Origin: Nitrococcus mobilis Nb-231
Lineage (GTDB): Bacteria; Pseudomonadota; Gammaproteobacteria; Nitrococcales; Nitrococcaceae
Reading direction: 5' to 3'
NCBI RefSeq assembly: GCF_000153205.1
Contig: NZ_CH672427.1
Location: 3,464,596-3,528,595 of the forward strand
DNA: 64,000 bases
Shown in pieces: positions 9,268 to 15,844 of the stretch. Below the pieces are notes generated by a model. The model ran no database searches and had not been told where the DNA came from. It was given only the letters and a program-made list of their open reading frames with translations. Position numbers and translations under genes: made by a program. How positions within the stretch are numbered: position 1 is the first letter of the stretch; every line of letters starts with the position of its first letter.

Positions 9268-9402
9268 CGGCCGAGCCGTCCCTACACAGCGACAATCTGG
9301 TCGCGCGCTTGAACCATGCCGAACATGGCCTATCCCGCGGCGCGCAAACCGGAGATTTTCGCGCAGGCGCTGCGGGGTCTGCTAGCCTGGAGCCGGACCC
9401 GG
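9268..9402 (+). pseudogene. Fragment of Rpn-family nuclease gene (duplicate of the gene at 11166)
   Basis: About 135 bp closely matching bases 11599-11732 inside the intact Rpn-like gene: both encode PAEP-LHSDNLVARLN, and the DNA is near-identical through the GGAGATTTTCGCGCAGGCG stretch. An extra A after the Asn codon (TTGAACCATGCC versus TTGAACCTGCC) shifts the frame. The 3' end of the gene is deleted; the fragment runs straight into the 26-bp repeat that lies downstream of the intact gene too. Confidence 0.85.
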
Positions 9403-9407
9403 TGTAG

Positions 9408-9433
9408 GGCGCAATAGCGCAGCGTATTGCGCC
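9408..9433 (+). repeat. 26-bp palindromic repeat, copy 3
   Basis: Arms GGCGCAAT and ATTGCGCC. Identical over more than 40 bp, including flanks, to the copy at 12103 (both continue GGACGAACCGTTTTCGACCT), so this copy is part of a larger duplication together with the Rpn fragment. Confidence 0.8.
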
Positions 9434-9543
9434 GGACGAACCGTTTTCGACCTGTCGATCCCAGCGCCCTTTGAGCACAACCGTCCTGTCTTTGGCGCAA
9501 GGTTATTGTGTAAATCACCTCTGTTCATACGCGAGCTGGGCGC

Positions 9544-9822
9544 GTGTGGATACACATACCGGGTTTGGTCAGGGTCGCGGCATTCAGCCATACTGCATAT
9601 GGCAATCGCGGGTTTTTCCAGATAAGAGCTTGCCGGCCGAGGTGCCGGAGACGGTTATTCGGGAGCGGCACGGGCGAACGGATGCGCACAGCGGCTGCGT
9701 CGCGCTGCAGGCACCCAGCCCGTTTCGCTGTAACCAGCGGGTGCGCATCATCGAAGGGCCGTTTGCCGGCTGCGAGGCGCTCTTCTCCTCTCCTTGCGGC
9801 GAGGAGCGCGCGGATATCCCAG
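9544..9822 (+). pseudogene. Decayed RfaH/NusG-type antiterminator gene
   Basis: Pieces of a NusG/RfaH-like protein are readable in two frames. IPGLVRVAAF (from 9556) fits the end of the NGN domain. LPAEVPETVI, then PFRCNQRVRIIEGPFAGCEA and GEERADIP, fit the linker and KOW domain (consensus PF..GQ.VRI.EGPFAG.EA). The frame changes between them, the N-terminus is missing, and the KOW domain is cut off exactly where an ops-like core begins (9822-9831). RfaH-type factors stimulate long polysaccharide operons through ops sites, and a perfect ops core lies upstream of the polysaccharide cluster here. Confidence 0.7.
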
Positions 9823-9831
9823 GCGGTAGCG
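9822..9831 (+). promoter_or_regulatory. ops-like core GGCGGTAGCG
   Basis: Ten bases identical to the first ten of the ops element, preceded by CCCA as at the full site 14105-14116. It lies at the truncation point of the rfaH/nusG-like pseudogene, so it may mark an old recombination junction between two JUMPstart-like leaders rather than a working site (the next two bases are GG, not TG). Confidence 0.45.
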
Positions 9832-9942
9832 GGCCCGAGTGGATCGCATGTAACCTGCATCCGCAGCCTGGAGTTTTTGTCAGCTTAGGCGTCCATCATG
9901 GTTACGATGAACGCGATAGTGGCGTTATGCGACAATGGTTTT

Positions 9943-10350
9943 ATGAGCACGGAATCGAATGCCCCGCTTCTGGCTCGCCTAGCGGCATTGCTCGCCGAGC
10001 AACCGGATATCCAACTCGCAATCGTCTTCGGCTCCCTCGCGTCGGGCCGGTTGCGGTCGGATAGCGACGTTGATGTGGCAGTACTGGCTGATGAGCCTAT
10101 CAGCCAGGAGCGCAAGGCGCGTCTGATCGAATTGCTTGCGCAAACAAGCGCTCGCCCCGTGGATCTGGTGGACCTGCGCACGGCCGGTGTGCCGATCAGG
10201 CGCTCAGTATTGCTTGGTGGAAGGCGGCTGCTATGTCGAGACAAGGCCGCCTACGCTTCCCTCCTGTCACGAATGCTCGCGGACAGCGCCGATTTCCTTC
10301 CTTACCGGGAAAGGCTGCTACGGCAACGCAGGGACGCATGGATACGTTGA
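9943..10350 (+). CDS. mntA: MntA-type nucleotidyltransferase antitoxin
   Basis: A 135-residue minimal nucleotidyltransferase. The catalytic signature is GSLASGRLRSDSDVDVAV with D42 and D44. In the MntA-HepT system this enzyme transfers AMP to a tyrosine of the HEPN toxin and neutralises it. ATG 9943 is chosen because the conserved domain starts about 20 residues later; an upstream in-frame ATG at 9898 would add 15 atypical residues. It overlaps the HEPN gene by 13 bp, the usual arrangement of this module. Confidence 0.87.
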   Translation: MSTESNAPLLARLAALLAEQPDIQLAIVFGSLASGRLRSDSDVDVAVLADEPISQERKARLIELLAQTSARPVDLVDLRTAGVPIRRSVLLGGRRLLCRDKAAYASLLSRMLADSADFLPYRERLLRQRRDAWIR

Positions 10351-10772
10351 TTTTGCAGGAGAAGCTTGAGGCCCTTCGCCGCTGTGTCCGCCGCATAGAG
10401 GAGAGGCGAGCCGACTCAGCCGGTGAGCTGGGTAAGGATCTTGATCGCCAGGACATCGTGACGCTCAATTTAACGCGTGCAGTCCAATTGTGCGTGGATA
10501 TGGCCGTGCATGTCATCGCCGAGTCCGAGCAGATGGCACCACAGACGATGGGAGAAGCATTCGAGGGTCTTGCCAAGCTGGGATTAATCAGCGAGGCTTT
10601 GTCCTTGCGGATGAAGGCAGCGGTGGGTTTCCGCAATATCGCTATTCACCAATATCAATCCATCGATTGGGACATCGTCCATGCCATTACCTGGAAGGGC
10701 TTGGAAGATTTCCGCAATTTCGCGCGTGCTATGGCAACCTTGACCGACAACGGCCCAAATACCTCGGTCTAG
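10338..10772 (+). CDS. hepT: HepT-type HEPN toxin (DUF86)
   Basis: A 144-residue HEPN-domain protein following the MntA-type gene. It carries the RX4HXY motif of HepT RNases as R99-NIAI-H104-Q-Y106; the Tyr is the known AMPylation target in this family. Start ATG 10338 lies within the end of the antitoxin gene. Expected activity is cleavage of tRNA or mRNA, held inactive by the partner. A truncated EPS-MarR copy follows 180 bp downstream. Confidence 0.88.
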   Translation: MDTLILQEKLEALRRCVRRIEERRADSAGELGKDLDRQDIVTLNLTRAVQLCVDMAVHVIAESEQMAPQTMGEAFEGLAKLGLISEALSLRMKAAVGFRNIAIHQYQSIDWDIVHAITWKGLEDFRNFARAMATLTDNGPNTSV

Positions 10773-10865
10773 CAATGTGCCGGACTACCGCCTTCCACCC
10801 GCCAACCCACTGCACCTTCGGGGCGAAGTCCCTGCGTTCGGAGCAGGGCTGGATATAAATTTTCT

Positions 10866-10953
10866 ATGTTCATTTTCTGAACGTAGATAGCACTCGCCCG
10901 TCTGCCGACGCGAGCCGCCGATATCGGCAACAGCCGATGCGGAAGACCGAACC
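10866..10953 (+). repeat. Duplicated leader of the EPS-MarR gene, copy A
   Basis: This stretch before the MarR copy at 10954 is clearly similar to bases 12212-12302 before the second copy: both share a TGTTCAT...TGAACG start and the block GAGCCGCCGATATYGGCAAC followed by GAAGACC. The third, intact copy lacks this leader. Confidence 0.65.
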
Positions 10954-11121
10954 ATGCATCCCGAGGATCTGCGCTTCCAGGTGCTGCGTCACCTGGAGCA
11001 AAAGCCGGATATGACACAGCGCGAGCTTGCCGCCGCGCTCGGCATCAGCCTCGGGCGGGTCAACTATTGCGTGCAGGCGCTGATCGAGCGGGGCCTGGTC
11101 AAGGCGGCGAATGAAGCCTGA
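10954..11121 (+). pseudogene. EPS-associated MarR-type regulator, truncated copy A
   Basis: 55 codons reading MHPEDLRFQVLRHLEQKPDM and on to ALIERGLVKAAN, then EA and a stop. It is nearly identical to the first half of the intact gene at 13420 but lacks the second half of the winged helix and the coiled C-terminus. It keeps the recognition-helix region, so a short product could still bind DNA or interfere, but it is best read as a remnant. Confidence 0.8.
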
Positions 11122-11165
11122 AGCCCAGCGCCGCTCGTTTTGGCCAAGGAAGAGAAGGCAATCGT

Positions 11166-12068
11166 GTGAGTCACGACCAGAACTTCAAAAACCTCATCCT
11201 GGACTACCCGCACCAGGCGCTTCGCTTCTTCGCCGCCGAAGAAGCAGGCGGCATTGACCAGGCCACCAGCATCCTCCCGGTGCGCCAGGAACAACTCCAG
11301 GAACGCTTGGGGGAGCGGTTTCGCGAGCTCGACGTGCCCTTGCTGGTGGAGTGGCCGGACGGCCGGCGCGAGGCGATGCTGTTCGTAGTGGAGGAGGAAA
11401 GCGACCCACGGCGTTTTTCCATCCACCGCCTGGCCCATTACTGTCTGGACCTCGCGGAGCTGCTCGACCTCACCCGAGTGGTGCCGGTGGTCATCTTCCT
11501 GCGCGGCACCGGCGCGCCGCGCGCGCTGGCCCTGGGCGGCGATCGCCATGAGTACCTGCGCTTCCGCTATCTGGCGTGCGAGCTTGCCTCGCTACCGGCC
11601 GAGCCGTACCTACACAGCGACAATTTGGTCGCGCGCTTGAACCTGCCGAACATGGCCTATCCCGCGGCGCGCAAACCGGAGATTTTCGCGCAGGCGTGGC
11701 GGGGCCTGCTGAGTCTGGAGCCGGAGCCGGAGCGCCAGGCCAAGTACCTGGATTTCATCGACATCTATGCCGCGCTGGATGATAATGAGCGGCGTGTGTT
11801 TCAGGCACACTATCCCGACGAGGTACACGCCATGAGCACATTCGCCGAGCGCTTCACGGAGCGCGGTCTAAAGCAGGGCCTGCAGCAAGGCCTCGAGCAG
11901 GGCCTACAGCAGGGCGAGGCGGCTGTCTTGATCCGCCAGATGGAGCGCAAATTCGGCGCGCTTAGCGAGGCGCAGCGCCGGCGCATCGAGACGGCGGACG
12001 CCGAGACGCTGCTTACCTGGTCCGAGCGCATTCTCGTGGCTCAAAGCCCGGAAGAGGTGCTGCGCTGA
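11166..12068 (+). CDS. Rpn-family recombination-promoting nuclease / putative transposase (PD-(D/E)XK)
   Basis: A 300-residue protein of the Rpn/YhgA-like PD-(D/E)XK group with a C-terminal DUF4351-type segment. The nuclease part spans about residues 1-120, with acidic positions in WPDGRREAMLFVVEEES. The C-terminal third contains a low-complexity helix of QGLQQGLEQGLQQGE repeats (residues about 236-254), then QMERKFGALSEAQRRRIE and a short terminal helix. Start is GTG 11166, matching the usual MSHDQNFKNLILDYPHQAL N-terminus. Rpn proteins are DNA endonucleases, some proposed to act in recombination or phage defence. A broken duplicate lies at 9268. Confidence 0.85.
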   Translation: MSHDQNFKNLILDYPHQALRFFAAEEAGGIDQATSILPVRQEQLQERLGERFRELDVPLLVEWPDGRREAMLFVVEEESDPRRFSIHRLAHYCLDLAELLDLTRVVPVVIFLRGTGAPRALALGGDRHEYLRFRYLACELASLPAEPYLHSDNLVARLNLPNMAYPAARKPEIFAQAWRGLLSLEPEPERQAKYLDFIDIYAALDDNERRVFQAHYPDEVHAMSTFAERFTERGLKQGLQQGLEQGLQQGEAAVLIRQMERKFGALSEAQRRRIETADAETLLTWSERILVAQSPEEVLR

Positions 12069-12102
12069 TCCTTCGAGGCCAGCTACTAACGAGCAACGGT
12101 AG

Positions 12103-12128
12103 GGCGCAATAGCGCAGCGTATTGCGCC
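12103..12128 (+). repeat. 26-bp palindromic repeat, copy 4
   Basis: Arms GGCGCAAT and ATTGCGCC, 35 bp after the Rpn-like gene stop. Shares extended flanks with copy 3, showing that the Rpn gene 3' end and downstream leader were duplicated together. Confidence 0.8.
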
Positions 12129-12211
12129 GGACGAACCGTTTTCGACCTGCCGATCCCAGCGTACTTTGAGCACAACCCCTTGCCTTTGGTCCGCAGTTGT
12201 GGTCTAAATGA

Positions 12212-12302
12212 CCTCTGTTCATCCATTGAACGCATAGAGCGTTCCACGCGCCGCCTCATAGAGCCGCCGATATTGGCAACAGCCGCTGTAGAAGACCAAG
12301 CC
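12212..12302 (+). repeat. Duplicated leader of the EPS-MarR gene, copy B
   Basis: Homologous to 10866-10953. It precedes the frameshifted MarR copy. Confidence 0.65.
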
Positions 12303-12591
12303 ATGCGCCCCGAGGATTCTGCGCTTCCAGGTGCTGCGCCACCTGGAGCAAAAGCCGGACATGACCCAACGCGAGCTTGCTGCCGCACTTGGCGGCAGCG
12401 TCGGGCAGGTCAACTACTGCATGCAGGCGCTGATCGAGCGGGGCTTGGTAAAGGCGGCGAACTTTCGCAACAGCGGCAACAAGCGTGCCTATCTCTATAA
12501 GCGGATCCTGCAGGGTTTGGCCAAGAATGTGGCGCCGCGCTTTTTTTCAGTAAAGCGTGTCCGGTGCGACTGGCAAGTCATTGAAGGGTAA
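12303..12591 (+). pseudogene. EPS-associated MarR-type regulator, frameshifted copy B
   Basis: Starts ATGCGCCCCGAGGATTCTGC: one extra T compared with the intact copy at 13420 (GAGGATCTGC) shifts the frame after five codons. From 12331 the correct frame resumes with LRHLEQKPDMTQRELAAALG through FRNSGNKRAYLYK. The last third diverges from the intact copy (ending RCDWQVIEG), so the C-terminal helix is lost as well. Confidence 0.8.
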
Positions 12592-12596
12592 GCGCA

Positions 12597-12896
12597 ATGC
12601 GCCTGACGCTCGAGCAGGTTCGAGTCATTCGTGAGAAAGTGCAAGCCGCCTTCGGAGCGGGCGCGCGCGTTTACCTGTTCGGCTCGCGACGGGATGACAC
12701 CGCCCGTGGGGGCGATGTGGATCTCTATGTCGAGGTGCCTCATTTTGTGGAGAACCGTGCCGCAGCGGCAAGTCGGTTGACGGCCGAACTGCAGCTCGCG
12801 TTCGGCGATCAGCATATCGACATTCTTATGGCCGATCCAAATACAAGGCGACAGCCGATCCACGAGATGGCCAAGGCGAAGGGCATCCCCCTATGA
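12597..12896 (+). CDS. MNT-type nucleotidyltransferase antitoxin
   Basis: A 99-residue minimal nucleotidyltransferase with the signature YLFGSRRDD and GGDVDLYVE (D40 and D42 as catalytic acids). It differs in sequence from the first MntA-like protein (9943), so the two modules are separate acquisitions. It overlaps the HEPN gene as ATGA at 12893, which indicates translational coupling. Expected role is AMPylation and silencing of the downstream HEPN protein. Confidence 0.85.
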   Translation: MRLTLEQVRVIREKVQAAFGAGARVYLFGSRRDDTARGGDVDLYVEVPHFVENRAAAASRLTAELQLAFGDQHIDILMADPNTRRQPIHEMAKAKGIPL

Positions 12897-13420
12897 ATAA
12901 CCCGGTGGATAGTGCCCGTTTATTGTTCCTCATGGATACCGTAGAGCGGCAAGGGCGTCACCTACTCACGACCACGGGCCGGTTGTTCAGTCAGCCCATC
13001 GACGCCAACTGGGTTGAGGCTCTAGAGGAGAACCCCGGCCTTGCCGAGAGGCTCGACGCCTTCGTCGCCCGATTCGCACAGATGCAGGACACCATTGGCG
13101 ATCGGCTGATCCCGGAGCTGAGGCGGCAGTTGCTCGAGACCCCCGGAGCGGCCTTGGACAACCTGAATCGGATGGAGAAGCTGGGATTGTTATCGTCCGT
13201 CATTGATTGGGTCGAGGCGAGGAATCTGCGCAATCGCCTGGTTCATGAATACATGCGTGATCCTGAGGAGTTCGCCGCCGCCTTGAAGCGTGCCCATGCG
13301 TTGGTGCCCTTATTGATCGAAACGTACAACGCCCTCAACGGCTATGCGAAGGCCCGTTTCGGTAACCACGCGAGTCAATGGCCGGACACCCTGGATAATA
13401 GGCACATAAAGGTCCCTTAA
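12893..13420 (+). CDS. HEPN-domain toxin of MNT-HEPN pair
   Basis: A 175-residue HEPN protein. The RX4HXY motif is R113-NRLV-H118-E-Y120 (RNRLVHEYMRD). It is longer than the first HepT-like protein and has an extra N-terminal helical segment. Its stop TAA shares a base with the start of the intact EPS-MarR gene (TAATG), so toxin, antitoxin and regulator are probably co-translated from one mRNA, an unusual coupling to a polysaccharide regulator. Confidence 0.85.
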   Translation: MNNPVDSARLLFLMDTVERQGRHLLTTTGRLFSQPIDANWVEALEENPGLAERLDAFVARFAQMQDTIGDRLIPELRRQLLETPGAALDNLNRMEKLGLLSSVIDWVEARNLRNRLVHEYMRDPEEFAAALKRAHALVPLLIETYNALNGYAKARFGNHASQWPDTLDNRHIKVP

Positions 13421-13767
13421 TGCGTCCCGAGGATCTGCGCTTCCAGGTGCTGCGTCATCTGGAGCAAAAGCCCGACATGACCCAGCGCGAGCTTGCCGCC
13501 ACGCTCGGCATCAGCCTCGGGCGGGTGAATTACTGCGTGCAGGCATTGATCGAGCGGGGTTTTGTAAAGGCGGCCAACTTTCGCAATAGCCGTAATAAGC
13601 GCGCCTATCTCTACAAGCTGACCCCAAATGGGCTCACGGAGAAGGCGGCGCTTGCGCTGCGCTTTTTAAGGCGCAAAGAGCAGGAGCGTCAGGCACTGCT
13701 CCAAGAGATCGAGGCGCTGCGCGCCGAGCTCGGTGAGGCCTCATCGCATGAGCAGGGAGAGCAATGA
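13420..13767 (+). CDS. EPS-associated MarR-family transcriptional regulator (intact copy C)
   Basis: A 115-residue winged-helix protein of the MarR-like group found upstream of exopolysaccharide clusters. The helix-turn-helix lies at about residues 22-45 (TQRELAATLGISLGRVNYCV), the wing at FRNSRNKRAYLYKLTP, and the C-terminal helix RRKEQERQALLQEIEALRAE is likely a dimerising coiled coil. It is the only intact one of three copies. It overlaps the HEPN stop by one base and lies 505 bp upstream of the polysaccharide cluster, so control of that cluster is a reasonable inference. Confidence 0.85.
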   Translation: MRPEDLRFQVLRHLEQKPDMTQRELAATLGISLGRVNYCVQALIERGFVKAANFRNSRNKRAYLYKLTPNGLTEKAALALRFLRRKEQERQALLQEIEALRAELGEASSHEQGEQ

Positions 13768-14019
13768 TTATGCGGTGCCGGCACGCCGTTCATTGCAAGC
13801 CGCGCGAGGAGGGGGCGCCTGAGTTGCTAAGTTATGGGGTCTTCACCTGATGGTCCGGCTGCGTCGGTGCCGCGGTGGTCGAAGGATGCCACTCATCGAT
13901 TTGATTTTCCAGGCATCTGTTCGTGCCTCTGGATGAGCTTACCGGAAACGCGGCTCCGTCCGCTCCATGCTCGTGGTGACGGGCTTATGGCCTTTGGTAA
14001 AGGCCCGTCCTAGCTGGAG

Positions 14020-14049
14020 GCGGTTATTCGCGGCCTAACCGCGGCTTTT
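14020..14049 (+). terminator. Possible intrinsic terminator
   Basis: Stem GCGGTTA / TAACCGC with a 9-nt loop, followed by GGCTTTT. It would separate the MNT-HEPN-MarR transcript from the polysaccharide operon. The T run is short, so the call is weak. Confidence 0.3.
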
Positions 14050-14077
14050 GAAGGCGCAGCGCCCAGAAAATCAATAT
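14048..14077 (+). promoter_or_regulatory. Candidate sigma-70 promoter of the polysaccharide operon
   Basis: TTGAAG at 14048-14053 and CAATAT at 14072-14077 with 18-bp spacing. Transcription would begin about 20-25 bp before the ops element, as expected for a JUMPstart-type leader. The -10 match is only partial. Confidence 0.25.
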
Positions 14078-14104
14078 TCTTGTCGCTTGGAGGTCGATAC
14101 CCCA

Positions 14105-14116
14105 GGCGGTAGCGTG
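14105..14116 (+). promoter_or_regulatory. ops element (RfaH recruitment site), GGCGGTAGCGTG
   Basis: A perfect match to the 12-base ops core of JUMPstart sequences, on the coding strand, 157 bp before the first gene of the polysaccharide cluster. In enterobacteria RNA polymerase pauses at ops and recruits RfaH, which suppresses termination over long O-antigen and capsule operons. Position and orientation are right for this 26-kb cluster. The upstream part of the classical JUMPstart is not conserved. Confidence 0.8.
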
Positions 14117-14272
14117 CGTGGATGAGGATGAAGCGCATGTCTTTATGTCCACAAATTACGCTGCCATTGCAAGGTGGCGTAATCGGTTATTACTTATGCA
14201 GCATTCCACCGAGAATGCCGGCGAACGATGCTCGTGTATGCATAAAGGCAAATGACAGGGAGCCAAAAGCAT

Positions 14273-15337
14273 ATGCAAAAAGCCACGCCCGACGCCATTC
14301 GTGATCGGCAGATTCGTTTTGGTTTAGTCGGTTGCGGACGTATTGCCCAGAAGCACATTGAGGCCATTCAGCAGCATGCAGACCGCGCCGTGCTGGCAGC
14401 CGTCTGCGACACCGACCCGCAAGCGCTGCAAATAGCGCAGGGGAAAACGGATGCCCCGGGTTATCCGGATATGGAAGACCTCTTGGAACGCGGCGAGGTG
14501 GACGCCGTATGCCTATGTACTCCGAGCGGCTTACATTCGGATCAGGCGGTTGCTGCCGCGGAGGCCGGACTTCATGTCATCACCGAAAAGCCCATGGCTA
14601 CTCGTTGGGCGGATGCCAAGCGCATGGTTCGTGCCTGTGACGAGGCTGGCCGTTATTTGTTCGTAGTCAAGCAGAACCGCCGCAATGCCACCCTGCAGTT
14701 GCTCAAACGCGCCATTGAGCAAAAGCGCTTTGGCCGCATCTATATGGTCAATCTCAACGTTTTCTGGACGCGTCCCCAGGCGTACTACGACAGCGCGCGC
14801 TGGCGCGGCACCTGGGAGTTCGATGGCGGCGCACTGATGAACCAAGCTAGCCACTATGTGGATCTGATCGATTGGCTTATCGGCCCGGTTGAAAGCATCC
14901 AGGCCTATACGGCCACGCTGGATCGAAACATCGAGGTCGAAGATACGGCGGTCATGAACATTCGCTGGCGCAGCGGTGCTCTAGGTTCCATGAACGTCAC
15001 TATGCTTACTCATCCCAAGAACTTCGAGGGCTCGATAACCATTCTCGGCGAGAAAGGCACCGTGCGGGTAGGAGGGGTTGCCGTAAACGATATCCAGCAC
15101 TGGGAGTTTGCCGAGCCGCATCCGGACGACGAGTGGGTTGCAGAGGCGAATTACGATACTACTTCCGTTTATGGTTATGGGCATCCTTCGTATTACGATA
15201 ACGTAATTATGGCCCTAAACGGTGAAGCCGAGCCGGAGACTGACGGGCGGGAGGGCCTTAAATCCATGGAAGTTCTCATTGCCAGCTACCTCTCCGCCCG
15301 GGACGGGCGGCAAGTCGCCCTCCCGCTGGAATATTAG
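14273..15337 (+). CDS. wbpB: UDP-GlcNAcA 3-dehydrogenase, WbpB/WlbA type (Gfo/Idh/MocA)
   Basis: A 354-residue NAD-dependent dehydrogenase that oxidises the C3 hydroxyl of UDP-N-acetylglucosaminuronic acid, the first committed step toward UDP-2,3-diacetamido-uronic acids. It has the Rossmann motif GLVGCGRIAQKHI, the Gfo/Idh EKPMA motif, and a C-terminal domain with YYDNVIMALNG. Start ATG 14273 is chosen because AGGGAG (14257-14262) lies 10 bp upstream; an in-frame ATG at 14252 has a poorer site. Followed by wbpD- and wbpE-type genes, interrupted by a GxxExxY insert. A WbpA-type 6-dehydrogenase is not in the window. Confidence 0.87.
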   Translation: MQKATPDAIRDRQIRFGLVGCGRIAQKHIEAIQQHADRAVLAAVCDTDPQALQIAQGKTDAPGYPDMEDLLERGEVDAVCLCTPSGLHSDQAVAAAEAGLHVITEKPMATRWADAKRMVRACDEAGRYLFVVKQNRRNATLQLLKRAIEQKRFGRIYMVNLNVFWTRPQAYYDSARWRGTWEFDGGALMNQASHYVDLIDWLIGPVESIQAYTATLDRNIEVEDTAVMNIRWRSGALGSMNVTMLTHPKNFEGSITILGEKGTVRVGGVAVNDIQHWEFAEPHPDDEWVAEANYDTTSVYGYGHPSYYDNVIMALNGEAEPETDGREGLKSMEVLIASYLSARDGRQVALPLEY

Positions 15338-15393
15338 CCACGGACGCACACGGAAATAGATTTATATAGTTACCTTCCGTGTACTTCCGTGGC
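15337..15393. repeat. Inverted repeat GCCACGGA...TTCCGTGGC
   Basis: Left arm GCCACGGACGCACACGGAA (15337-15355) and right arm TTCCGTGTACTTCCGTGGC (15375-15393) match at 17 of 19 positions. A third, direct copy of the right arm, TTCCGTGTCCTTCCGGGGC, lies at 15801-15819 just after the GxxExxY gene, so the gene is bracketed by direct 19-bp repeats. Confidence 0.8.
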
Positions 15394-15414
15394 AAAAGGC
15401 TTTGGAGTTCGACT

Positions 15415-15782
15415 ATGGATGGTCTGCTGGAAGAGGATCTGACCTATCGAATCCGCGGCTGCGTATATGAAGTAGCGCGCCATCTTGGGGGGGCCTCGAG
15501 AAGGTCTACGAAAATGCCCTGCTCAATGAGATGCACAGGCAGCGTATTGCCGCCGAGTCTCAGGTTCCTGTATCGGTTTACTACAAGGGCATGGTTGTCG
15601 GTCAATACAGCGCGGATCTACTGGTAGAAGATAGAGTTCTCCTGGAGCTTAAGGCGGTGAAGCAGATTTTGCCGGAGCACGAAGCCCAAATACTCAACTA
15701 TCTGAAAGCAACCGGCGTTAGGGTGGGTTTGCTAGTGAATTTCTCGCACCCTAAAGCTGTCATCAAAAGATTCGTCTTATGA
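15415..15782 (+). pseudogene. GxxExxY-family protein gene, frameshifted in a G tract
   Basis: The first frame gives MDGLLEEDLTYRIRGCVYEV then ARHLGG. After a run of seven G (15487-15493) the frame must shift by one base to continue with the hallmark GLEKVYENAL (GxxExxY), then YSADLLVEDRVLLELKAVKQ and NFSHPKAVIKRFVL. With one more G the gene would be a normal protein of about 122 residues. It may be a true frameshift, a phase-variable tract or a sequencing error. The family is PD-(D/E)XK-like, function unknown. It sits between wbpB and wbpD within matching 19-bp repeats, so it looks like a late insertion. Confidence 0.75.
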
Positions 15783-15800
15783 AAAGAGCCTTTCCGTCTA

Positions 15801-15819
15801 TTCCGTGTCCTTCCGGGGC
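15801..15819 (+). repeat. Direct repeat downstream of GxxExxY gene
   Basis: TTCCGTGTCCTTCCGGGGC, 17 of 19 identical to 15375-15393. Likely right border of the inserted module. Confidence 0.7.
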
Positions 15820-15844
15820 AAAAAATGTATTTGAGTGATTTGGT

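Larger units (their letters stand above)
13768..14104. other. Leader region upstream of the polysaccharide cluster
   Basis: No gene seen. Contains two inverted repeats (13989-14005 with arms GGCCTTT/AAAGGCC, and 14020-14042 with arms GCGGTTA/TAACCGC) and a weak promoter candidate, leading to the ops element. Confidence 0.6.
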
